NCBI GenBank assembly: GCA_022226955.1 | Contig: CP092079.1 | Span: forward strand, 1,333,053-1,397,052 | From: Nitrospira sp. | GTDB lineage: Bacteria; Nitrospirota; Nitrospiria; Nitrospirales; Nitrospiraceae | DNA length: 64,000 nucleotides | Direction: 5' to 3' | Shown: one piece after another, positions 53,707 to 63,494 of the stretch | How the letters are laid out: every line of letters starts with the position of its first letter | How positions within the stretch are numbered: the first letter of the stretch is position 1 | Position numbers and translations under genes: made by a program | Notes under the pieces: model-generated | The model's database searches: none | Told to the model about the DNA's origin: nothing | The model's input: only the letters and a program-made list of their open reading frames with translations

Positions 53707-56081
53707 CGTCGGTCTCCAGGCCATGTCCAGTTGCGAACCTCTGGCAGGTCTTCGCCATGTTCGGCAATATAGTGCTTGTGCTCGATCAGCTTGTCCCGAA
53801 TCGCCTGCCTCGCATAATCGGCGCGGGACCCGTGCAGCGGCACCCGGTCGATGACGGCTCCGGCCAGATGAAAGCGGTCCAGATCGTTCATCACCACCAT
53901 GTCGAACGGGGTGCTCGTCGTGCCTTCTTCCTTATAGCCCCGCACATGCAGATTTCCATGATTGGTCCGCCGGTACGTGAGTCGATGGATCAACCAGGGA
54001 TAGCCATGGAACGCGAAGATCACCGGCTTATCGACGGTGAAGAGCGCATCGAACTCCTTGTCGCTCAGCCCATTCGGGTGTTCCCTGGCCGGTTGCAACT
54101 TCATGAGATCCACGACGTTGACGACCCGGATTTTCAATTCAGGCAAATGCGCATGCAACCAGGCCACCGCCGCCAGCGTTTCCATAGTCGGCACATCCCC
54201 GCAGCACGCCATCACCGCGTCCGGCTCGCTGTCCTGATCGTTGCTCGCCCAGCTCCAGATACCGATTCCGGCCGTGCAATGCGTGACCGCGGCCTCCATG
54301 TCGAGCCACTGCGGCGCGGATTGCTTGCCGGCGACAATCACGTTGACGTAGTTGCGGCTGCGCAAACAATGGTCCGTGACGGACAACAAGGTATTGGCAT
54401 CGGGCGGAAGAAACACCCGGATCACTTCGGCCTTCTTATTGACGACGTGATCGATGAAGCCAGGATCCTGATGACTGAACCCGTTGTGGTCCTGCCGCCA
54501 AACGTGAGACGACAACAGATAATTGAGCGACGCGATCGGCCGCCGCCAGGGGATATGGCGGCAGACCTTCAGCCACTTCGCATGCTGGTTGAACATCGAG
54601 TCGATAATGTGGATGAACGCTTCATAGCAGGAAAAGAATCCGTGCCGTCCGGTGAGCAGATAGCCCTCCAGCCACCCTTGGCACTGGTGCTCGCTGAGCA
54701 TTTCCATCACCCGGCCATCCGGCGCCAGGTGATCGTCGTATGCATAGCGCTCCGCCGCCCAGGCGCGATCGGTCACCTCCAGGACATCCTGCCAGCGATT
54801 CGAGTTGTTTTCATCCGGGCTAAAGAGGCGAAAGTTGCGGCTGTCCATGTTGCGCGTCATGATATCGCGCAGGAACTGCCCCATGACCCTGGTGGATTCC
54901 GCTTCGACTCCACCGGGCGCGGTCACCGTGACGGCGTAGTCGCGGAAATCCGGCAGGCGCAAATCCTTGAGCAGGAGCCCGCCATTGGCCTGGGGATTGG
55001 CGCTCATGCGCCGCGCCTTCTTGGGAGCCAGCGCGGCGAGTTCAGGCTTGAGCCGGCCGGTCAGGTCGAACAACTCCCTCGGCTTGTAACTCTTCATCCA
55101 CGTTTCGAGCGTCTTGACATGCCCCGGCTTCCCCATATCGCCCATGGGCACCTGATGAGAGCGCCAGTAATCCTCCGCGCGCTTGCCGTCGATCAGCTTC
55201 GGGCAAGTCCAGCCCTTCGGCGAGCGCAGGACGATCATCGGCCATCGCGGACGGCCGGTGAACCCTTTCGTCCTGGCGGCGCGCTGAATCTTCTTGATCT
55301 CCAAGACGGCGGCATCCAATGCCGCCGCCATACGTCGATGCATCGTACGCGGCTCCCGCCCTTCGACAAAATACGGCCTGTAGCCATATCCTCTCAGCAG
55401 CTGGTCCAACTCCTCGTGGCTGATGCGGGCGAGGATCGTGGGATTCGCAATCTTATACCCGTTCAGATGGAGAATGGGGAGGACCGCACCGTCTGTCGCG
55501 GGATTGAGAAACTTATTCGAATGCCAGCTCGTCGCAAGCGGGCCGGTTTCCGCTTCGCCATCGCCGACCACGCAGGCCGCAATGAGATCGGGATTGTCGA
55601 ACACGGCGCCATAGGCATGCGACAACGAATATCCCAATTCGCCGCCTTCATGGATGGACCCCGGTGTTTCCGGCGCCACATGACTCGGAATACCGCCGGG
55701 AAATGAAAACTGCTTAAAGAGCCGCTTCATTCCCGCTTCGTCCTGCGAGATGTTCGGATAGACCTCGCTGTAAGTGCCTTCGAGATAGGCGTTCGCCACA
55801 ATGCCAGGCCCGCCATGCCCAGGACCCGTGATATGGATCATATCCAGGTCGTGCTGGACAATCATCCGGTTGAGATGCACGTAGATAAAGTTGAGCCCCG
55901 GCGTCGTGCCCCAGTGCCCCAACAGCCGCGGCTTAATGTGCGCGCGCGTCAGCGGTTTCTTCAGGAGCGGGTTGTCGTAGAGATAGATCTGGCCGACCGA
56001 CAGGTAGTTCGCCGCCCGCCAATAGGCATCCATCTTTTTCAGCAGATCCGATGCGAGCGGTTTCTTTTTTGTCGGCGCCAT
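53703..56081 (-). CDS. xfp: Phosphoketolase (xylulose-5-P/fructose-6-P)
   Basis: ATG 56081 gives 792 residues, standard for the family. [21 protein letters not shown] near the N-terminus and the TPP-binding [11 protein letters not shown] are intact. It cleaves xylulose-5-phosphate or fructose-6-phosphate to acetyl-phosphate plus an aldose phosphate. The acetate kinase gene 17 bases upstream would convert the acetyl-phosphate to acetate and ATP. Which sugar phosphate is preferred is not clear. A frame to 56186 overlaps acetate kinase and is not used. Confidence 0.95.
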   Translation of the reverse strand: MAPTKKKPLASDLLKKMDAYWRAANYLSVGQIYLYDNPLLKKPLTRAHIKPRLLGHWGTTPGLNFIYVHLNRMIVQHDLDMIHITGPGHGGPGIVANAYLEGTYSEVYPNISQDEAGMKRLFKQFSFPGGIPSHVAPETPGSIHEGGELGYSLSHAYGAVFDNPDLIAACVVGDGEAETGPLATSWHSNKFLNPATDGAVLPILHLNGYKIANPTILARISHEELDQLLRGYGYRPYFVEGREPRTMHRRMAAALDAAVLEIKKIQRAARTKGFTGRPRWPMIVLRSPKGWTCPKLIDGKRAEDYWRSHQVPMGDMGKPGHVKTLETWMKSYKPRELFDLTGRLKPELAALAPKKARRMSANPQANGGLLLKDLRLPDFRDYAVTVTAPGGVEAESTRVMGQFLRDIMTRNMDSRNFRLFSPDENNSNRWQDVLEVTDRAWAAERYAYDDHLAPDGRVMEMLSEHQCQGWLEGYLLTGRHGFFSCYEAFIHIIDSMFNQHAKWLKVCRHIPWRRPIASLNYLLSSHVWRQDHNGFSHQDPGFIDHVVNKKAEVIRVFLPPDANTLLSVTDHCLRSRNYVNVIVAGKQSAPQWLDMEAAVTHCTAGIGIWSWASNDQDSEPDAVMACCGDVPTMETLAAVAWLHAHLPELKIRVVNVVDLMKLQPAREHPNGLSDKEFDALFTVDKPVIFAFHGYPWLIHRLTYRRTNHGNLHVRGYKEEGTTSTPFDMVVMNDLDRFHLAGAVIDRVPLHGSRADYARQAIRDKLIEHKHYIAEHGEDLPEVRNWTWPGDRR

Positions 56082-56097
56082 CGTCTTCACCTCGCTC

Positions 56098-57303
56098 CTA
56101 TCCCGCCTGCGCCAGCAATGGAAGCACGGATTGCGCCATCTCGCGCGCTTCATCGGTGTGGATGACCCGCACGATCGCCCGGCCATCCTCCGCCGAAATC
56201 ACGGCGTCATTCGCCTCGTTGCGCCGGCGGTCAATCGCAATCCCCAGAAACCCCAAGCCCTCGCAAATCCTGGCGCGGGCGACCGGCGAGTGCTCGCCGA
56301 TTCCGGCGCTGAACACGAGGGTGTCCACCCCGCCTAGCGTGGCGGCCAGCGCGCCAATGGCTTTCTTCGCCTGATGGCAGAACAGCGCCACGGCTTCAGC
56401 TGCCTGTGGATCATGCGCCTCCAGCGCGAGCAAATCGCGGATATCGGAACTGCGCTCCGACAGGCCGAGCAGGCCGGACTCCGAATTGACCATCTTGTGG
56501 AACTGTTCCACGGTCAGGCCTGCCGTTCTCGTCAGATAGGACATCACACCTGGGTCGAGATCGCCTGAGCGCCGGCTCATCGGCAGGCCCGAGGCTGGCG
56601 TAAACCCCATGGTCGTTTCTATACTCTTCCCGCCCAGCACCGCTGTCATGCTGGCTCCGTTGCCCAGATGCGCAAGAATGACCCGCCCCTCGGCCTCTCC
56701 GGGCCTGCCAACTCTGGTCAACTCCTTCATCAGAAAGGCATAGGAGAGTCCGTGAAATCCGTACCGCCGGATGCCCGCGTTGGCATACGTTCTCGGGATC
56801 GCCAACAGCTGAGCCACCAGCGGCATGCCGCGATGAAAAGCGGTATCGAAACAGGCGATGTGCGGCACCGATGGATAGCGCCGGGAGAATGCTTCCATGA
56901 GGCCGATCTCTGCAGGCAGATGTTCCGGATCGTAGGGGCTGATTCGCCGCAACTCCGCAATCATGGCCGGCGTCACCGGCTCAGGCTGGCTGTACGTCAT
57001 GCCGCCATGGACGATGCGATGCCCCACCGCCAGCAGCGCGAATGACCCAACTCGTTGATCGATCCAATCCATCAGAGGCCTGACAGAAGCCGCATGATCG
57101 GCCCCTGGTATCGCGACCTCCTCTGTCCGGTTGCTGAGGATATCCGTCATCGACAGCCACGTGCCGGGCAATCCGATGCGTTCGACGTGCCCTTCCATGA
57201 GGCGCGGCAGTCGTGGCGTCGCCTCAAACAACGCTAGCTTGATACTGGACGACCCGGCGTTGACCGCCAGAATGCCAGGAGCTGGCTGAGGGGATCGCGA
57301 CAT
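56098..57303 (-). CDS. ackA: Acetate kinase
   Basis: The 401-residue protein begins with [15 protein letters not shown] and has the conserved [21 protein letters not shown] and [11 protein letters not shown] blocks of acetate kinases. It interconverts acetyl-phosphate plus ADP with acetate plus ATP. It overlaps the HAD gene stop by one base and lies directly upstream of phosphoketolase, so the three genes form one operon with ftsH. Confidence 0.95.
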   Translation of the reverse strand: MSRSPQPAPGILAVNAGSSSIKLALFEATPRLPRLMEGHVERIGLPGTWLSMTDILSNRTEEVAIPGADHAASVRPLMDWIDQRVGSFALLAVGHRIVHGGMTYSQPEPVTPAMIAELRRISPYDPEHLPAEIGLMEAFSRRYPSVPHIACFDTAFHRGMPLVAQLLAIPRTYANAGIRRYGFHGLSYAFLMKELTRVGRPGEAEGRVILAHLGNGASMTAVLGGKSIETTMGFTPASGLPMSRRSGDLDPGVMSYLTRTAGLTVEQFHKMVNSESGLLGLSERSSDIRDLLALEAHDPQAAEAVALFCHQAKKAIGALAATLGGVDTLVFSAGIGEHSPVARARICEGLGFLGIAIDRRRNEANDAVISAEDGRAIVRVIHTDEAREMAQSVLPLLAQAG

Positions 57304-57989
57304 CAGGCCCTCTGCTGAAGAGAAGATGGCCCCGCTGAGTAATCATGGTCCAATAAGTCGCCGATACGCTCGATCGTCAGATCCGGCGGCGGATACCGGC
57401 CTGGCAGCTGCGGATCCAAGGCATAGTGCCCCTGACGTGGAAACACGGTCGTGACCCGTGAGCCCCAAGTTTTTTTCACTGCGGTAAGAATGCGCAATTT
57501 ATCGTCGATCAGCACATACTGCCGCGCGGGAAACCGCTGCTCGACATCGCGCAACTCCTGCTCCTTATGCACATAAATCAAAACATTCCCCTCGACGGCC
57601 TCAAACAATCCCGACCGCTCGACTTTTCGAGGCTGAAACACCACATCGCCATCGGACAGAATGACGGCCTTGCCCCACTGCTTGACATGTTCCACGACCG
57701 CAAGCGCTTTCGGATACAAGCGGTCGGCAAACGGATACTGAATGAGAAACCGTGAGACGGTGAGTAGATGGGGATCGTGAGGATACTCGATGCGATACTG
57801 TTGCAAGGCGCCTAAATAGTCTGCATACCCCAGCTTGCCTCGTAACTGTTCGAAGATGATCCAATAGCGTTGCTGCCGCTCGTGCCCGACTTCCTGATCG
57901 AGGTAATCCGCAAGATCCTCTGTGACCCGATCGTTGTCCAGCAGCGTGTTATCTACATCAAACAGGAACACCACGTCCGATGACGACAT
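57303..57989 (-). CDS. HAD-superfamily hydrolase
   Basis: The 228-residue protein carries the HAD motif I DVDNTLLDND (residues 11-20, nucleophile Asp11) and motif II VILSDGD. The cap domain is helical. Substrate unknown; a sugar or acyl phosphate linked to the phosphoketolase pathway is conceivable. It heads the ackA-phosphoketolase-ftsH operon and lies 100 bases downstream of the cytochrome b gene in the same direction. Confidence 0.85.
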   Translation of the reverse strand: MSSSDVVFLFDVDNTLLDNDRVTEDLADYLDQEVGHERQQRYWIIFEQLRGKLGYADYLGALQQYRIEYPHDPHLLTVSRFLIQYPFADRLYPKALAVVEHVKQWGKAVILSDGDVVFQPRKVERSGLFEAVEGNVLIYVHKEQELRDVEQRFPARQYVLIDDKLRILTAVKKTWGSRVTTVFPRQGHYALDPQLPGRYPPPDLTIERIGDLLDHDYSAGPSSLQQRA

Positions 57990-58089
57990 AACGAGCTTCC
58001 TCTCAGGTGAACACTCCCCTACTGACGAATCATCGTTCTTCCCAATTCTCCCTATCGAAAGAACTCCGCATAGGGATTGACTCCATCGA

Positions 58090-59409
58090 TCACGGTGTTT
58101 TCTTCAGACTCAGCACATAGCTCGTCAGATCGTTCAACTGCGGATCGGTGAGCGGAAACTTCGGCATGAACGATCCCGGCGACACGGATTGAGGATCTTT
58201 GAAATGCTTGAGGTGCCATTCACGGTCCGGCCTCTTATCGCCGACAAAGGATAAATCCGGCGCAACCGCCCCTCCGACGCCATGAATCCGATGGCAACCT
58301 GCGCAGCCGAATTGGGCAAAGAGCGCTTGCCCTCTCGCCACCGCCGGATCGACGCGCGGAACAGCGTAGAGATTTTTAAGCGACAGCCCCAACAGGGAGA
58401 ACACGACAAGCAGAAACACCGCGCCTGCGCCAAGCGCGACCGGCCGTCTGATCGGATTCCTGGCAGGGTTGCGATCGATGAACGGCCAGAACAACATAAC
58501 CAGAATCACGACCATCGGAAGAATCCACGTCGCCAGCGGCTCCAGCGGCCCATGGACGTACTTCAGCAACTCGTAATAGAAGAGGAAATACCACTCCGGC
58601 ACCGGCACAAAACTCGTGTCGGCCGGATTTGCCTTGTCGGTCAGCGGAAACGGCACCAGCAACGCAAGGCTTGCAATGACCGTGAACACAACCAGCATGG
58701 CGACGGCATCCATATAGACCTGCCGTGGATAGAACGTCTCGCTGCTGAGCGACGCCCGCGCATCGGTCCAGGGACCGGCCGGTCCTACACGCCGCAAAAT
58801 AAAAAGATGCGCGGCAATCAAACTGACCAGGAGCGCCGGCAGAAAGAGCACATGGATGGCAAAGAACCGGGACAGCGTCAGCGCCCCCAGCACTTCCCCG
58901 CCTCGCATGACCTTCATCAAGAACTCTCCGACCACCGGCACCGTGCCCACCATATTGAGGCCGACCTGCGTCGCCCAGTAAGCCGTCTGGTCCCAGGGCA
59001 ACAGATACCCGGTAAAGGCAAACGCCATCACAATGAGAAAGAGCACGACGCCGACCATCCACATCACTTCACGTGGCGGCTTATACGCGCCATACAAGAA
59101 GGTTTGAAGCATGTGCAGTCCGATCGCGACGACCATGCCGGAGGCGCCCCAGTGATGAAGGCCGCGCACAAACGCGCCAAAGGTAACCTGTTCTTCGATG
59201 AACTGAATGCTATCGTAGGCGTGATCGGGGGTCGGCGCATAATACAAGGCGAGGAACATTCCCGTGATGGCTTGCATCAGAAAGAGAAATAAGGTGGCCG
59301 AGCCGAAGACATAAATCCAGCTAGTGCCGCCTGGGATGGGTTCGTCGAGAAGAGTCCGTTCCACCGACTTCAGATTGAGCCGGCTATCGAGCCATTGATA
59401 GATTCGCAT
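58090..59409 (-). CDS. Cytochrome b (b6/subunit IV type) fused to a cytochrome c domain
   Basis: The 439-residue membrane protein has a b6-like half with heme ligands in HHWGASGMVVAIGLH (H-x13-H) and HVLFLPALLVSLIAAH (H-x14-H), the latter spacing typical of b6-type proteins. A subunit IV-like half with the PEWY motif in VPVPEWYFLFYYELL follows. A C-terminal cytochrome c module holds CAGCH in FGCAGCHRIHG. Together with the Rieske protein upstream it forms a quinol-oxidising bc complex. The fused heme c replaces a separate cytochrome c1/f. The ATG at 59409 is 46 bases after the Rieske stop. Confidence 0.9.
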   Translation of the reverse strand: MRIYQWLDSRLNLKSVERTLLDEPIPGGTSWIYVFGSATLFLFLMQAITGMFLALYYAPTPDHAYDSIQFIEEQVTFGAFVRGLHHWGASGMVVAIGLHMLQTFLYGAYKPPREVMWMVGVVLFLIVMAFAFTGYLLPWDQTAYWATQVGLNMVGTVPVVGEFLMKVMRGGEVLGALTLSRFFAIHVLFLPALLVSLIAAHLFILRRVGPAGPWTDARASLSSETFYPRQVYMDAVAMLVVFTVIASLALLVPFPLTDKANPADTSFVPVPEWYFLFYYELLKYVHGPLEPLATWILPMVVILVMLFWPFIDRNPARNPIRRPVALGAGAVFLLVVFSLLGLSLKNLYAVPRVDPAVARGQALFAQFGCAGCHRIHGVGGAVAPDLSFVGDKRPDREWHLKHFKDPQSVSPGSFMPKFPLTDPQLNDLTSYVLSLKKTP

Positions 59410-59454
59410 AGATACTCCAGGCTAATGGTAAGGGACGAGGGTTCAGCACTGGCC

Positions 59455-60000
59455 TCACAATTCGACGGGATCCTTGGTTCCGGGCTTGAACTCTTTGAAC
59501 ACCACAAGAAGGCGGCCGTTCTCGACCTTGGAAGGCAAGCGATCGAGCGGACGCGGCGCGGGTCCTGCCACTACGTTCCCTTCGATATTGAACACGCTGC
59601 CGTGGCACGGGCACTTAAACTGCTTCACCTCTCCGTCCCAACGATAGCCACACCCGAGATGGGTGCATCTCGGAGAGAACACCTGAACCTGTCCGTCCGG
59701 CTGCTTGACCGCCCAGACCGCATTCTGCGACTGGGCTTTCAAATATCCGTCCTGAATCGTCGTGACATGGTCGAGCTGTTTGGGATCGCCGACAGGCAGC
59801 TCGTCCGGGCTGGCGACATCCACCCAAGGCTGCTCCTTCCGCTTCAAGGCCGGGGAAATGACATACCCGACCAACGGCACCGCCAGTCCGAATCCAATGA
59901 GGCCTGCCGCCACCGTGGTGACCCAGCCGAAAAAGGTCCGCCTCGTCCCAACCGGTGTATAGGCCCCTCCTTCTCCACCGTCCCCCTGATGTTCGCTCAT
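59455..60000 (-). CDS. Rieske [2Fe-2S] protein of the bc complex
   Basis: ATG 60000 follows GGGAGG and gives 181 residues. A single membrane helix (about 21-47), preceded by TRRTFFGW that resembles a twin-arginine start, is followed by the cluster-binding CTHLGC and CPCHGS motifs. It transfers electrons from quinol to the c-type heme of the neighbouring cytochrome b/c fusion. The longer frame to 60072 lacks a ribosome site. Confidence 0.95.
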   Translation of the reverse strand: MSEHQGDGGEGGAYTPVGTRRTFFGWVTTVAAGLIGFGLAVPLVGYVISPALKRKEQPWVDVASPDELPVGDPKQLDHVTTIQDGYLKAQSQNAVWAVKQPDGQVQVFSPRCTHLGCGYRWDGEVKQFKCPCHGSVFNIEGNVVAGPAPRPLDRLPSKVENGRLLVVFKEFKPGTKDPVEL

Positions 60001-60058
60001 AAGAGTCCTCCCTTGATCGTCCAGAGATTGCGGACATGGCGCGTCAATCTCACGCCAG

Positions 60059-60532
60059 CTACTGGCCCACACTAAACCGGTACAAATCGTGACACGTCGT
60101 GCAGCGGGCCGTCAGGTTCGCCAGACGCTGCAAGATTTGCTGCGGCGTTTCCTTGTTTGCGACCGCATCGGCCAGCGCATCCATGTCGCGATGAATCGAC
60201 ATCCCCATCTGCTTGAACGGCAGCGGCAGTTTTTCCATGATCGCCGGATTGACATCCACCGCCATGCCCATCCCCGCCGCACGCGCCGCCTGTTCCATCT
60301 GTCGCCGGCCGGCCGACTCATCCTGGTCTGCCAATCCCGTCACCACTCCATGAACGGCTTTCAAGAGATGGCGCATCTCGCCAAGAATCAGGTCTCGTTC
60401 CGCCGGCGCCAACAGAATCGCTGTGCGCCCGTCAGTGCTCTTCGCCGTCCACCCCGTCACAAAAAACCATCCGGCAGCACCGATCATGATCATCCATAGT
60501 GCAACCGCACCCATGCAGAAACGTGTCTTCAT
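60059..60532 (-). CDS. Cytochrome c-prime-like monoheme protein
   Basis: The 157-residue protein has a signal or anchor helix (residues about 7-28) and a mostly helical body, with one heme site near its end: CTTCH at residues 144-148. Heme at the extreme C-terminus of a four-helix bundle is the mark of class II cytochromes (c' or c-556). It lies 58 bases upstream of the Rieske gene and is likely part of the same unit. It may be an electron carrier or a gas-binding protein. Confidence 0.85.
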   Translation of the reverse strand: MKTRFCMGAVALWMIMIGAAGWFFVTGWTAKSTDGRTAILLAPAERDLILGEMRHLLKAVHGVVTGLADQDESAGRRQMEQAARAAGMGMAVDVNPAIMEKLPLPFKQMGMSIHRDMDALADAVANKETPQQILQRLANLTARCTTCHDLYRFSVGQ

Positions 60533-60657
60533 CCTCTTCCCTCACCGCGCCTTCATCATATGACCCGCCATCCCAGCGTCATCGTATGTCGTGCCGGCAG
60601 CGTGGGCTTCCGGACAGGTGTCCAAAAACTCATGGCAAAACCGTTGAACTGGCTCGC

Positions 60658-61920
60658 TTACTTTCTCACGGCAATTCCGTGGGTATCGGCGGTTTCCTTC
60701 TCGTCCTTCTTATTCGTGATGACCGCCTGGCCCTTGTAATGCCCGACCTTGCCGCCCGCATCGACATGGACCACCCCGACGCCGGGAATCGTCCCCTTCG
60801 CGTTATGCACACCCTTGTCGTTGCCGGTTAATGGATTGGGGCCACGAAGGCCGACAAACACATACTGTCCATCCGGCGCGACGTCCATCAAATCGGGGGC
60901 CGGATCCGTATTTCCTTCAGCGACAAGATCGATAGTGCCCACGCTCAGATGGCTCACTGTGTCGATAATCTCGACATTGTTGCCTGCCCGATCCGCGCTC
61001 CAGACATAGCGGCCGACTCCGATCATGCCGTGCGAATCGGCAAACTTGTCGTCCCGTTGCGAAATCAGCTTGGCCGATACTGTGGCCGGCAGGCCTGAGA
61101 TGTCGAGCGCGTACACATCGTAGGACAGCGGCGCCACCGGCCATCCGCCGCCGGAATTCACGTACATGGTGCCGCCGGCCTGAACGCCGCCGCAGCCAGC
61201 CGGATGAATCTGGTTATTGTTCAACATCGCCACCGCCGTCATCGGCGTCGCCGTCACATCAAAGACGAGCAACCCTCCGCCGCGCAACGTCACAAAGGCA
61301 TAGCGACTCGACGATTCGGTAATCGGGCAGATCGGCGACGTATCCGGCCGCTCGCCCCCTTCGAAGGCGGCCAGGTTCACGACGTCTTTTTCAAGATCGA
61401 AGGTGAACTTGTGCGCCGCGTAGTCCGTCCAGATCCGGATGAATTTCTTCTCCGCGATGTTCGCGGCGATCGCCATCTTCTGATCCGGTGTCGGCCAGGC
61501 GGCATGCACGTTTTTCCCCATGGAAAGACAGGCATCCGGTTTCTTCGTCGCCGCGTCCATGAATAGGACATGGCCGCTCAGGAACGAAATGATGGCATGG
61601 TCCTGACTCTGATTGAAGAACAGCATATGCGGGCGGCGCACGGCCTTCTTGGTCGTCTCCTCGCAGAACTTGCCGATGTCGCCGGCAAAGTCGATAGTCA
61701 TCGTGGGCTTCGCCGAGGCCGGATTCGCCGCCAGCTGCGCGCCGTCATAAATATGGAGATACCCCCCACTCTCCTTGCCGGTATCGGACTGATCGGTCAG
61801 CCACACTTCATACGCGGAAGCGGGCGAGCCGCCAATGCAGGCTGCCCCCAGCACGACACATCCACTCACCGCTATGGCACACAGTGACCTCCGCTGATTT
61901 GCGGCAGCTTGTTTTCTCAT
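60658..61920 (-). CDS. YncE-like beta-propeller periplasmic protein
   Basis: The 420-residue product has a signal peptide (cleavage near ASA-Y, residue 36) and repeated propeller-type blades with SADRAGNNVEIIDT, LMDVAPDGQYVFVGLRG and similar segments. Such propellers often bind cofactors or partner proteins in electron-transfer pathways. No heme motif is present. It lies 125 bases upstream of the cytochrome c-prime-like gene, in the same direction. The function is unknown. Confidence 0.75.
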   Translation of the reverse strand: MRKQAAANQRRSLCAIAVSGCVVLGAACIGGSPASAYEVWLTDQSDTGKESGGYLHIYDGAQLAANPASAKPTMTIDFAGDIGKFCEETTKKAVRRPHMLFFNQSQDHAIISFLSGHVLFMDAATKKPDACLSMGKNVHAAWPTPDQKMAIAANIAEKKFIRIWTDYAAHKFTFDLEKDVVNLAAFEGGERPDTSPICPITESSSRYAFVTLRGGGLLVFDVTATPMTAVAMLNNNQIHPAGCGGVQAGGTMYVNSGGGWPVAPLSYDVYALDISGLPATVSAKLISQRDDKFADSHGMIGVGRYVWSADRAGNNVEIIDTVSHLSVGTIDLVAEGNTDPAPDLMDVAPDGQYVFVGLRGPNPLTGNDKGVHNAKGTIPGVGVVHVDAGGKVGHYKGQAVITNKKDEKETADTHGIAVRK

Positions 61921-62051
61921 CGCTGGCCTCCTTCTCTATCGCGCGACGCGCGCAAGACCGATTCCCCGCTCACCCCCACAGGCATGGCAGACCCTAGCTT
62001 AGAAGTATTACGGAACGAGAGCAACCAGCCAAGGCTGGTATTCGGAGATCG

Positions 62052-62531
62052 TTAGGACCGGACCAGCGAGACTGCGGCAAACAGCACGGCCAGTGAAAGC
62101 AGAAGCGCCATGCGCGGCAACCAGGTAGCTGCGGCAAGAACCATGCGATCAGACGCCGTTCGTTGGTTGGGGGCATGAACGAGGATGGCCCGGACGCGCG
62201 GGCCGAGGACAAGATCGTGGGCAAGGGTCAGCAGCAGCAGCGCGGCCACGAGCGCCAGCTTCACTCTCAAGGGAGACGGCCATTGAGCCGGCTCGAAGAG
62301 CGGCCATCCGTGGGAGAAGGCCAGCATCGGCCCGGTCAATAAGAGAACGGAGGCCGCTCCCCACACCACCAGGCGAAACCGCTTTGCCGACGTTCGGAAC
62401 AGGGCTCCGGCATCGGGCTTCGATGCCATGGCCCGATAGGACGGGGCTAGGACAAGGGAAAGAAAAACCGTTCCTCCAATCCAACTGACTGCCGCGAGAA
62501 GATGTATCCACACGAGGGCCACTTGCGACAT
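62052..62531 (-). CDS. CopD-domain membrane protein
   Basis: The 159-residue protein has four membrane helices and the CopD-like start VALVWIHLLAAVSWIGGTVFLSLV, with conserved His and Trp. CopD proteins take part in copper handling, and related membrane domains occur in heme-linked proteins. Here no copper-binding partner is adjacent. Function moderately supported. Confidence 0.8.
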   Translation of the reverse strand: MSQVALVWIHLLAAVSWIGGTVFLSLVLAPSYRAMASKPDAGALFRTSAKRFRLVVWGAASVLLLTGPMLAFSHGWPLFEPAQWPSPLRVKLALVAALLLLTLAHDLVLGPRVRAILVHAPNQRTASDRMVLAAATWLPRMALLLSLAVLFAAVSLVRS

Positions 62532-62606
62532 GCTGTTGCGACTCTATCGTTTCTGTAAAACTCGTATCACGGCGCTGCCCCGACTGAGACTCGAGGCGGT
62601 GGCAAG

Positions 62607-62633
62607 GGCGCGCTGAGCCACGCTCAGCGCGCC
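62607..62633 (-). terminator. 12-bp hairpin after the outer-membrane protein gene
   Basis: GGCGCGCTGAGC (62607-62618) and GCTCAGCGCGCC (62622-62633) form a perfect 12-bp stem with a CAC loop, 24 bases past the stop of the minus-strand gene at 62657. No T-tract follows. Confidence 0.5.
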
Positions 62634-62656
62634 GAATGCATCGTCCACTTTGTTCG

Positions 62657-63370
62657 CTAGAACGAAATCCCCACGTACGGGCCGACTTGGAAATAATCGT
62701 TGATCGTGTTGGTCATCCGAGCCGTCAGGTGATAGCGGGCATCGACGCCGACCTTGAACGCCTTCCAGACCTGCACCTCGAATCCCGCGCCGAACTGCAG
62801 GCCGGCATCGAGATATTGCGTCTTGTTCGACGGTGGACTCATCACATGAAAATCGAGACCGACGGGAATAATCCAAGGCCGGAACGCACTGCCCTCCATG
62901 AATTTGATCTTCGGCGAAACGTTAATCGTCAGCAGGGTCAGCTGAACTTCCTGCGGATCGACCGTGGGACAGGTCCCGCCAAGCGTACAGGTTGCAATGC
63001 TCCCTGCGGCGTTGTTGACCCGATGGGAGTTAATTCGGTTGAGCTGCAACCCGATTTCGCCAAGGACCGACGTCTTGTCCAGTGCGCCCCAGACATCTTT
63101 GGACATCATCAAGTCGAGCCCCGCGCCGACATACCATCCGGCGTTCCCTCCATTGACACCACCGGCTCCCAAGACGCCGTTCGTATCGGTAAAAATCTGC
63201 GTGCCCCGGTCCTGGTTTAAATTCATGAACCCGCCTTTAAAGAAGACCTGATTCCCGGCACCGATCTCCTCAGCCGAAACCGGCGACACACCAGAGGCAG
63301 CGAGCCCCCCGGCGATCGCAACTCCGACAGACCACACTCCAATGCTCCGCACGATTGTCCGAACCTGCAT
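62657..63370 (-). CDS. Outer-membrane beta-barrel protein
   Basis: ATG 63370 follows AAGGAGGGGG and begins a signal peptide (cleavage after VSA-E, about residue 33). The 237-residue protein has alternating beta-strands and a terminal Phe (VGPYVGISF), typical of an eight-stranded outer-membrane barrel such as OmpW/OmpA-like proteins. The cysteine pair in CTLGGTC may form a disulfide in a loop. The longer frame to 63427 lacks a ribosome site. Confidence 0.8.
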   Translation of the reverse strand: MQVRTIVRSIGVWSVGVAIAGGLAASGVSPVSAEEIGAGNQVFFKGGFMNLNQDRGTQIFTDTNGVLGAGGVNGGNAGWYVGAGLDLMMSKDVWGALDKTSVLGEIGLQLNRINSHRVNNAAGSIATCTLGGTCPTVDPQEVQLTLLTINVSPKIKFMEGSAFRPWIIPVGLDFHVMSPPSNKTQYLDAGLQFGAGFEVQVWKAFKVGVDARYHLTARMTNTINDYFQVGPYVGISF

Positions 63371-63494
63371 GATGTCCCCCTCCTTGCGCGCACTGCGAGG
63401 AGCACGGCCCTTCCTGCAAGCGCTCATGTGATAGACGCTCGCCGGCCCGAGACATCAGCCTAATAAATAAATCCCTCACTGCTGCTACCTTATC

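Noticed and set aside
53688-55706. 672-codon plus-strand frame opposite phosphoketolase
   Set aside because: Shadow of a highly conserved enzyme on the other strand; no ribosome site or domain.
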